Of a stretch of 64,000 nucleotides of DNA, positions 55,951 through 64,000 are shown one piece after another. The stretch covers positions 103,924,001-103,988,000 of the forward strand of contig CM032228.1 of NCBI GenBank assembly GCA_019009955.1, given 5' to 3'. The DNA comes from Riptortus pedestris. Taxonomy: Eukaryota > Arthropoda > Insecta > Hemiptera > Alydidae. The position numbers were made by a program, and so were the translations under genes. The number at the start of each line of letters is the position of its first letter. Positions within the stretch are counted from its first letter, which is position 1. The notes under the pieces are model-generated. The model searched no databases. It was not told the origin of the DNA and saw only the letters and a list, made by a program, of their open reading frames with translations.

Positions 55951-56587
55951 AAACTTTTACTCAGCAATTGCTTTTTATTTTATAATAAAAAATATAATAG
56001 ATTATCTGTTTTAGAGTAAAGCCTGAGTGGCTCATTAGATAGAAGTGGTTAATACATAATGCTATGTTCCTTGATTATGGCAATGAGGGGAAATGAATAT
56101 ATACTATCCCAGTGATACTCTTATATTGCATACTCAATATAGTTTGGACTAGGCTATCATAATATTTGCTTTTCTGAACTTGTGAGTAATATAAATTTTT
56201 TTGGTCAATATATCCCCGACCTGCGTGTTATATGAATTTCTTAGTGCTCTTCCCATGAATCCCTCTGATAATGAACTTTCCATTTCAAAGTTATTATATT
56301 AACAGACATACATAAAATTTATATGCACACACAAACACACTTTCACACAAATACACGTGTGCACGCACAACCACATATGACTAAGGCAGGCTACATAACA
56401 TAATAGTGTATTCCCTAAAGATTACAATTAAATTATGGAATTATTATTAATTATGAAGCTGGTAGGCCCCCATGGCTAGTACCAGCACTCAAGTCAACCT
56501 TGGTCTGCACAAAATAGGTTAAGAAATGCAAGTTATTCATAAATTACAAAAACGACTTTCATTTTTAATAGAAAATAAGGAGCTTAC
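55811..56587 (-). other. RING-ligase 3' flank or intron, nothing recognised
   Basis: Contains a 24-base T run near 55920. A tRNA-like GAGTGGCTCATTAGATAGAA at 56030 is too weak to call. Confidence 0.4.
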
Positions 56588-59500
56588 TTAATCAAAATCG
56601 ATGTCCATATTAAAATCTGGCCTTGTTGAGGCAGTGCTGTTACTGCTTGTACTTCCAGTTGAAGCTGTACCCGAGGAAGAAGAGGATGAAGATGAGGTCC
56701 TAGAATTCGAAGAGTCGCTAGCACTTGCATATCTAAAAAAGTGACAATGATAGATAAGTAAGCCATCAATTAAATTAAAAAAAATTCTAAATGAATAAAT
56801 TCAACTTGAAATATAAGAGTGAAAATTAAATGTGTGGTACTTCGTTATGTTCATGAATTTACATTGAATTTGAAACTACTGTTGAATGAGTAGACATATT
56901 ACGTACCCCACCATATCCGCCTTAGAATCTTTGTAATATTGGAAAAACTGACAATTGATTTGTCTTTTGGGATCACCATAATGTTCATGAATTTTAACAA
57001 GAAACAAGAACTTTATACACTGTAAATTTACTAAAGTTGAAATAATAATACCAATAAAAATTCTTTTGACAGAAGTTGCCAATGTTTTAATTGGGGGGGG
57101 GGGGTTTGTTTGGGGGACTAACAAAATTTTTCTTTCAGTGACAATGCCATCCCGTTTAGGTAACAGTGTTTGAAGTAATTAATGGGTTAACAGAATTAAA
57201 ACAGTAGAATTAACAATTTTTCTCAATGCTTGAATTGTGTCAGCACTCAATCTAGTTATAAGAGGTATTGCTATCAATATTTCATGTTCACCATTTCATT
57301 CGGGAGTTGTCTAAGAATACATTACATTATTAACATTAATAATGTTGTTATTAAACAATAACAGTTTTAAATATTAACTGAACAACATTCAATCAGCAGA
57401 AAAGAATAAGTGTCTTCATATCTGGTGACCCTTCCATTATTGTGTTTTAGCTAGATAATACATCAATTGGGCAATATCTTTGAATGAGTTATGAGTTGTA
57501 AAAAATCAACTAGCCTTTTAGATGGCAGTCTATAGTGTCATCCACTCTCATAAGGCTAGCCAACTCACAGGCGCCATCAATCTGTCTACTTCTACCTATT
57601 TAAACTAATAATAAATTAATTTATTAATTAATATCCAAAATAATTATACTTTTGCATTATTGAAACAGGCTTACTGAATTTAATTTTGCAACATTAGTCA
57701 ACTTATAAGTACCAGATAAACAAGAAGGCCAGAGGACTTAACATGATGTCCCTGAAACTAGGAAGGAGCACATGATGACCATACATTATGCACTCTCTAA
57801 GCTCACACATCTATACATGAATCATGGCCTGTGGAACATAAAACCTCAAATAACTGTACACATTCATGAGATGCAAAGGAAAAGTAACAGGGTGACGCAT
57901 AATGTTTCCCTGAATTGAACTTCTTTTCATTCAAATATGAAAAACTTGTTAATATTTTTCAAGTAAAATCTATGAAAACAACTATAAAGGCTTTTGTAAA
58001 AAAAAAAAAAAATTGTATTTATACGACAAAAATTGTGAAAAATGAAGCTAGAAAATTATATTCCAGAAATTAATAACATGAGAAAGCAGACTACAGCCCA
58101 ATCTCAAAGACAATTAAATTTAAACCCAGATGAAATGTGTTCAATTGTGCCATTTTCTAAGGTTCATATCTCCTCTCCCTTTGTTTCTCCTAGTATATAC
58201 TCCTAGGAAAGTTGGTATTTTTATCAGTCTGGATCTGTGATCCGAGGAGGAATCAAAGATAGTGTGATTAGTAAGAAAACCAGTCTTACCCTGTCTCAAG
58301 GGGCTCATATCCCGAACTATTTGTTTTTTGTTTTGTTTTCACCTCTCGCATCAAACTATAGGGTGCGGCAGCATAACTTCCTTTTTTCAAAGCTTAATAA
58401 AACACATTGTACGAATCAGAAATTTTTTAATATAATGTAGGTACAAACAAAGTTTTGTTTTACTTGGTTTTGAAGATCAAATCAGGTTGGTGACGTCTCC
58501 CATTCTCTCTACACTGGGTGAACCGATTTCTGGCGTTTGTCATAATTCTTACCAGCATAGCAGGCGTTAATTTGGCAATTTCTTCCTGGATGTTGTTCTT
58601 CAAATCTTGTAAGGTCCTTGGTTGGTTTACATAAACATGGGATTTCAAAAAACCCCATAGAAAAAAAATCACAAGGGGCCAAATCGAGGGAGGGGGCCAT
58701 TCCAAGTCGCCCCTAATTGAGATTAGGCGCCCTGGGAAGTGTTCTCTTAAAACGGCCATCAATGCTCTACGATGCTGATTGCGACTGAACTGTGTTAGTA
58801 CAAAACTTTATAAAGACCCGCCTCTTGAACAAGACCACTAGCGCTCCGCTACTACGTCAAACGACTAAATGGCGCGCAATTTAAAAAAGGAAGTTATGGT
58901 GCCACACCCTGTAGTTTCCAGAAGTGAGTATGATTTTCACATCACACATAATCATCAAGCACTGAATGGGGAACATATCATTGCCATAAAAGGAAAAGAT
59001 CTCCTACTTCAATGCCAAAAAACATGTTCAAAGTATTCCTTAGTAATATTTTTCAAACTACCTCTGATGAACCTGACAATGATGAATCCACTGTCAACAC
59101 TAAACAAGAAGAAAAAACTAAAATGCCACCTCTATAGCCAATTTACTTCTTATAAATCTTCCATAGACATTTTTAAATGATAATCATACCTTTAAGTTCA
59201 AAGGTAGTAGGATAATTCTATATACTGAAACTAAAGAAGATTATGAAACCCTTAAAAGTGAAATCAATAAAAACGGAGGCAAATACCAAACATACACAAA
59301 AAAGACGAGAAACAACATGAGAGAATCCGGAAAATGGAGACATTTTTTGTTTTCTCTCCACATAATCAAATATAGCCCTATTGATTCTATTTTCTGGAAC
59401 ACTTGTTCTATACAAAAGGAATGTTGAGGTCATTATGGAAAGTTTAATTGGATACGTAAAATAGGGAATCTGTAATTTTGCGAAGTATTTTGGATTGGAG

Positions 59501-60984
59501 GGTTTGGATTTTGTAGGAATTTGGAGGTTTCATTCAACCTAATCTAAGTATCTATTATTAAGACCGTATCATCAGTAATATTATATTTATAATGTCCAAT
59601 AAGATAGATACTGTCCCCTTTTACTTCCTAGTTAGTTTGTGAAATATTATTCAAATTAAATCAATACACTTTCTAAAATAAAAATATACTCTTCTTCTCT
59701 AAACCGGCTTTCTGCTTCAGCGGTCTTCTCATCACTCTTCATTGAGCTAATTTTCAGTAGCTCTAGGGCTACCTTCTTCAGGCTATACATTGCTATTATT
59801 GTCCAACCGGAGGAAGAAAAAAAAACTTATTACGCTATTATGGTAGGCTAGTTTTTATAACTAGAAAAACATATTACCGGAAAAGTGTAGCAAGGCTGTT
59901 CCCCACAACATTGGAAGAATTATCAGGATCTTCTGCACGACCATCATCTGTCAATGTTTTTCGGCAAATCGGACAAGTGCCATGCTGAAGAAGAAAAAAT
60001 TAATAGTTGTGATATAAAAAAAACTAACGTAAACTTAGAAGAATATTGCAAAATAATAAATGGCACAATAAATCACTAAAGAAAAAAGAACTAATTAAGG
60101 AATGAAATACTCAATTTCTTGTAATAACATTAAATATGCAAATGAAATAATAAATCTGAGAGGCCTAATGGAATTTTGTTTTATTATTAAAGCCCAATCT
60201 GCTAAAAAAAAAATTAAATTTCTAAAAAAAATATTTAGAACTTTTTATTCAATTATTAATTAAACCATATTACCAGAGAGAATTACAAACTAAGTAAAAT
60301 AACAACACTTGGGCACACGCACCTGCATACAGGCTTTCTTGTTTTCATAGTGAACAGTTTATCATTTAAACAAAAATAATGATACAAATAAATAAAAATT
60401 CAGAAAGATACTTTTATTAATTAAAAATAGTGACGATTGTCATACCTGTCAGTAGATGTCGTAATGCTGGCTGCTTGTCGAGTAGACGTGTCAAGCACTT
60501 TCAGTGCGATGGCATCATCTTCAAGCCTGTTGTTAGTTGTAATGTGTAGTCCCTTGCAATTTCCTATATTTATGTAGTCCTTTATTCAGCTGTTATTTAT
60601 TATCTTCATTTTGGGGAAGTTTATCTTGTTAGGTAGTTTCGAACTTCCCAAACATAAAGATAACAAATATCAGGTAAATAAAGGATGACATAAATAAAGG
60701 AAATTGCAAGGGATTACACAGCAGAACTGACTTGAGGATGGTGTCACCGCACTTGCCAAGTCTACTCGACACGCAGCAAGTAATAACAGCATCTACTGAC
60801 GGGCATGACTATAATATTTATATACTGCCAATAACCAATCCACTACGTTCTTAGCAGTGATGATGAAACACTAACCACACATCTCTCCACTTGTTATATA
60901 AACCAAAAGCGTATATTTGATGAATTCCTATAGAGTTATAAATGAAAATGGATATTTGTGTGTGTGTGTAACTAAGCATGCACA

Positions 60985-61027
<43 letters not shown>

Positions 61028-61612
61028 GCATGCACGTGCATGCACACATGCGTGCTCACACACACACACACATGCATGCACACGCACATACACACACGCG
61101 TGCTCACACATGCATGCACTCGCACATACACACATGCGTGCTCACACATGCATGCACACGCACATACACACACGCGTGCTCACACACACATACACACACG
61201 CGTGCTCACACATGCATGCACACGCACATACACACACGCGTGCTCACACATGCATGCACACGCACATACACACACGCGTGCTCACACATGCACACACACA
61301 GAAACACATATAGTTTAGACATTATTTTTTTTGTTTTATTTTGTTGGGTGAACTAAAATGCAAATTAAATAAATGTAGTGTAGATTGAGCAGTAAGATGC
61401 CTAAGACTTCTGTTATCTCCTTTTGTTGAATACCTTTCTAATTTCATAGTATTTCAAACCTTCTAATTCTTATCAGTAAAAAAAAATATGACAAACCAAT
61501 TCAAGCCAAGGTATGATGCAATTTTCATGGTATACATGTTCACATGGTAACTTCCTAACTGGTTCTTCTGCTTTGAAATCTTCCCAGCAAACAGAGCATT
61601 GCAAATTTGTGT
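56588..61612 (-). CDS. RNF126: RNF126/RNF115-type RING-H2 E3 ubiquitin ligase, 3' exons only
   Basis: Three - strand exons: 61497-61612, 59878-59984 and 56588-56732. The first two encode a RING-H2 finger, which recruits a ubiquitin-charged E2: CSVC, then [11 protein letters not shown], then the family signature [18 protein letters not shown] split by an intron between WLEL and HGTC. RNF126 and RNF115 are cytosolic ligases that, with BAG6, ubiquitinate mislocalised hydrophobic proteins; that role is inferred from the family. After the RING comes a low-complexity tail with a long serine run, as in RNF126, ending MDIDFD and TAA at 56588-56590. Splice sites are GT-AG and phases match (2, 0, 1). 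The first exon starts with the last two bases of a codon, so upstream exons, including the N-terminal zinc finger expected in the family, must exist; none was found before the right edge. RNF115 versus RNF126 cannot be separated here. Confidence 0.88.
56733..58356 (-). other. RING-ligase intron, nothing recognised
   Basis: AT-rich with a G run near 57093. No element found before the mariner at 58359. Confidence 0.45.
58359..58911 (-). mobile_element. internally deleted Tc1/mariner-type element
   Basis: 553 bp between TA dinucleotides (58357-58358 and 58912-58913). Terminal repeats are TAGGGTGCGGCAGCATAACT on the left and, on the - strand, CAGGGTGTGGCACCATAACT on the right. The - strand frame 58762-58460 is the C-terminal end of a mariner/IS630 transposase ([57 protein letters not shown]). 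The first two thirds of the gene, including the first two catalytic acids, are deleted, and the usual PDLAPCDFF stretch is shifted. Confidence 0.85.
58925..59340 (+). pseudogene. LINE ORF1 relic (PRE_C2HC-like domain)
   Basis: The + strand frame near 59170-59330 encodes [20 protein letters not shown] and [20 protein letters not shown]. This pattern (FKFKG, I-YTET-EDY, then TYT) is typical of the domain preceding the zinc knuckles in jockey/I-type ORF1 proteins. Upstream acidic/Lys-rich sequence and MPPL-like residues fit too. There are stops and no zinc knuckles; only a fragment. Inside a RING-ligase intron, antisense. Confidence 0.45.
59985..60438 (-). other. RING-ligase intron stretch, nothing recognised
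   Basis: AT-rich sequence with A and T runs. Confidence 0.5.
60439..60809. mobile_element. foldback (hairpin) element
   Basis: 371 bp that folds on itself: GTCATACCTGTCAGTAGATG at the left end pairs with CATCTACTGACGGGCATGAC at the right. Inner pairs include GAGTAGACGTGTCAAGCACT against GCACTTGCCAAGTCTACTCG, TCCCTTGCAATTTCC against GGAAATTGCAAGGGA, and GGGGAAGTT against AACTTCCC around a short loop near 60624. No ORF and no clear target duplication. Confidence 0.75.
60984..61301. repeat. CT/CA microsatellite and 38-bp CA/CG minisatellite
   Basis: (CT)n then (CA)n, followed by units of about 38 bp marked by GCGTGCTCAC at 61050, 61098, 61136, 61174, 61200, 61238 and 61276, with one shorter 26-bp step. 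The unit is almost pure alternating purine-pyrimidine. Open frames here translate to His/Thr repeats on both strands and are not genes. Confidence 0.95.
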
Positions 61613-62738
61613 CTACAACAAATAAATATTGAAGCAATATGCACAAGGAGAAATACACACACAAAAAAATAATTTAGTAGTTAAAATCATAACTGAAGCT
61701 CTTTAAACTAACATAAGAAAGAAAGAAACAAAATAAAAATGCTTCTTTTCTATGATGGTCAAAACTTTAATGACCGCTGAAAATGTCTCTTCAGAGTGCG
61801 AATTGTCTGAAAGGTTTGAAGTAGTCTATAAAACTACACAAATTTATCTTACGTATGCATGTGAACCCAGTTAAGGATCCATAAAACACTAGGATTTTAC
61901 TAAAGGTCTATGAAATATTTAATTTCACTTTACCTATATATTCATTTTACATACAAAATGCACTTCATTTTTCGTATATACAGTAATCCGCAAAGGGACG
62001 AAAGTCAAAGCTAATTTTGAGAATAGATTTTTAAGAATTGATTTGACCAGTAGCTCAGGAAACTCAATTTGTCATAAATCTAATTGTCACAATTCAGTCC
62101 TTTTGATGTGTTAGTTTAGGTTTAAGTCATATAGGTCCTCATTATCTAGTGTGTTTATTTTATGGATTATTAGGAATAATTAAGGAATAAATGATTAACA
62201 TTTTTAAGTTTTTGAGAAAACGTTTATTGCACCTGCTACTAGAACCTAAGTAGCCTGGAAATCTAGTACAGTGCTCTACTGCCTCGAACAGATTGGTACT
62301 TGTGGCTGAGCTTAGATGGTAGAGTAATTGACTACATATCTAGAGCACCCAGGTGTATCAAAAAGTTTCTTTTGGCTCAAAAAAAATTTTTTTAATTATG
62401 TAGGGTATTTTATTGGCCTTTAGAAATGAATGAGTGTGGGTTGGGCTGGCTCTATAACAATCCCTGACCCCTTCGACTTGATTTTCAATAATTGACCCCT
62501 CCCCTGTTTCAATAATTTACTTTGTTTATACACTTGTTTTCCATCAATTTTTTCTTTTACCTGGGTTTTACAAGTAACAGGTTTAAAAACTTTATTTTTA
62601 TTCTTTAAATTTTATATTCATATTTCTTTGTTTAACTTTTTTATGAGTTTGTAAAAATGTGTTGTTAGTTTTTAATTTTTGAATAAATTTGTTGTTAGTT
62701 TCTAATTTTTTAAACTCTTTTAAGTTTTCCCGCTTTAT

Positions 62739-62740
<2 letters not shown>
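61613..62740 (-). other. upstream intron of the RING ligase, tRNA-like motifs
   Basis: No further exon recognised. 62226-62300 read on the - strand (GGCAGTAGAGCACTGTACTA ... TTAGGTTCTAGTAGCAGGTG) and 62309-62365 on the + strand (GGCTGAGCTTAGATGGTAGA) resemble tRNA-derived SINE heads in head-to-head order, but both are degenerate. Confidence 0.35.
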
Positions 62741-62746
<6 letters not shown>

Positions 62747-62789
<43 letters not shown>

Positions 62790-63265
62790 GTAACCTCTGT
62801 CTGTACATTGATTTTTTTCTAAAAATTTCACAATAACTTTTCGTTTCACATGTCATAGACACCATAACTGCATTTTGTTTCTTTCGTGTATGTTTGTTTG
62901 TTACCTTTTCACGCATAAACGGCTGAACCGAATTTTATGAAACTTGGTATGTATATTACTACTAGCCCAACTTAGACTTTAGGCTATATTAATATTCTCT
63001 AAGACAAACAGGAGTGCGGGTTATAAGGGAGGCCTAAAATTAAAAATAGTGATATTTCGTTTCCTATTGCTTTTCCGTCAAATATACCCATAACAAAAGT
63101 TAACGGAAATATTTCGAATTTTAGAAAATCCTCCCCTCTAAACTCCCCCTCCCACTGGTCCGATTTCAGCCATTAATGAACTTGGTCTTTCTTTTTACAT
63201 AAAAGGACTAAATATCGAGTTTGGTAATGATCAAACAAAAATTGCGACCGCTAGAGCAGTAACAG

Positions 63266-63337
<72 letters not shown>

Positions 63338-63753
63338 TTTTGAACGGACCTCATTTTCGTCATCTACTAGGTAGGATCGATGGACATTTGAAGAAAAATT
63401 TCGAAATTCCATCATGAGTACAACCTCAATAGCTGATTTCCCTTAGGGAAAATCTGCTAAAACTCGGTATGTGTATTAGTACTAACACCTTCATTCTAAT
63501 AAGCCATACCAACATTTCTAGAGACGGGCAGGAGTGGGGGTTGTAAGGGAGGCCTGAAATTAAAAATAGTGATATTTCGTTTTCTATTGGGTTTTCTGCA
63601 AATATGCACATGACAAAAGTCGTTTACTTTGTTATTTAAAGTAACTTTTGTTTCATTCACTTTTGTCGTATAACAAAGTATAAACGAGATACACTAAATA
63701 CTAAAGCGGGAGCCAACAATTTTGTTGGGCACTAACGATTGAACCAAAATTAA
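62747..63753 (+). mobile_element. non-autonomous Helitron split by a HINE
   Basis: After a TA tract (62747-62784) the Helitron body runs AAATTGTAACCTCTGTCTGT to about 63105 (CCCATAACAAAAGT), and resumes at 63459 (AACTCGGTATGTGTATTAGT) until 63753, where another element enters. Part of the Helitron between these points is missing. Confidence 0.65.
63106..63458 (-). mobile_element. HINE-like element, 3' truncated
   Basis: On the - strand it starts AGCAGATTTTCCCTAAGGGA at 63458, then GAGGTTGTACTCATGATGG, GGTCCGTTCAAAACTGTATA, a long (TA)n at 63270-63334, TTTGTCTGTTACTGCTCTAG, and the CGGACCAGTGGGAGGGGGAG block. It lacks the hairpin end. Inserted in a Helitron. Confidence 0.65.
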
Positions 63754-64000
63754 CCCTTAATTGGCCAGAAACTCAAAAAATGACTTGAAATGAAAAATTT
63801 TCTTAAAAACTCATTTGTTGCGTTCCTAATTAATAGAATATATAAGACCTAATTTTTTTTTTCTGAACAAAAATATTACATGGTGTCTTTAAGTACACTG
63901 TGGCCAGTTACCCTAAAACCGTAGTGGTGTCTTTAAGTACACTCTGGCCAATCACCGTAAATCAATGGGGGTGTCTGTAAATTATGTTAATAAACTGATA
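63754..64000 (+). mobile_element. end of a piggyBac-like element, runs off the window
   Basis: Helitron sequence normally reads GAACCGAACTTAACAAAACT. Here it reads GAACCAAAATTAACCCTTAA, so a new element begins exactly at TTAA (63750-63753) with CCCTTAATTGGCCAG, like piggyBac ends. Subterminal 44-bp direct repeats start at 63881 and 63925 (TGGTGTCTTTAAGTACACT), with a partial third near 63968. Confidence 0.55.

Noticed and set aside
56020..56100. tRNA-derived SINE
   Set aside because: Only a weak A-box-like match; no B box at a suitable distance.
60917..61356. Overlapping His/Thr- and Cys/Val-rich open frames on both strands
   Set aside because: They are translations of a CT/CA/CG minisatellite. 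Every frame is open because the repeat lacks stops.

Overview
This is a window of an animal nuclear genome, most probably an arthropod. It is strongly AT-rich, has spliced genes with long introns, and is packed with transposable elements of types common in arthropods (piggyBac, hAT, mariner, Helitron, Helentron-type elements, Ty3/gypsy with a tRNA-Trp primer site, Penelope-like, R1/jockey-like LINE relics). The species cannot be named from the sequence. No operon, CRISPR array, prokaryotic or defence-type system is present.

Two host genes are supported. (1) A complete VPS35 gene (retromer core subunit), + strand, 9081-42366: 14 coding exons, about 784 codons, all junctions GT-AG and in phase. 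(2) The 3' part of a RING-H2 ubiquitin ligase of the RNF126/RNF115 type on the - strand (exons 61497-61612, 59878-59984, 56588-56732). Its upstream exons lie beyond the right edge or were not found. The two genes are convergent.

Layout. 1-8.5 kb is a nest of repeats: Helitrons, a Helentron-like element (HINE) inside one Helitron, and a young Ty3/gypsy retrotransposon inside the (TA)n of that HINE. 9-42.4 kb is VPS35, whose introns hold two LTRs of one family, two piggyBac elements, a hAT MITE with a perfect 8-bp target duplication, Helitrons, several HINEs, a Penelope-like element with inverted arms and a decayed LINE. 42.4-56.5 kb is intergenic or 3' untranslated sequence with a Helitron nested in a HINE and foldback repeats. 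56.5-61.6 kb is the RING ligase, with a deleted mariner, a LINE ORF1 relic, a foldback element and a CA/CG-rich minisatellite in its introns. 62.7-64 kb is a Helitron/HINE nest entered by a piggyBac-like end exactly at TTAA.

The most interesting structure is the HINE-like family. It has a subterminal inverted repeat, a central (TA)n, a 3' hairpin and T|T insertion, and its microsatellite has served as a landing pad for both Helitron and gypsy insertions. The mobile-element ORFs seen are broken by stops or frameshifts, so no autonomous element is evidently intact.
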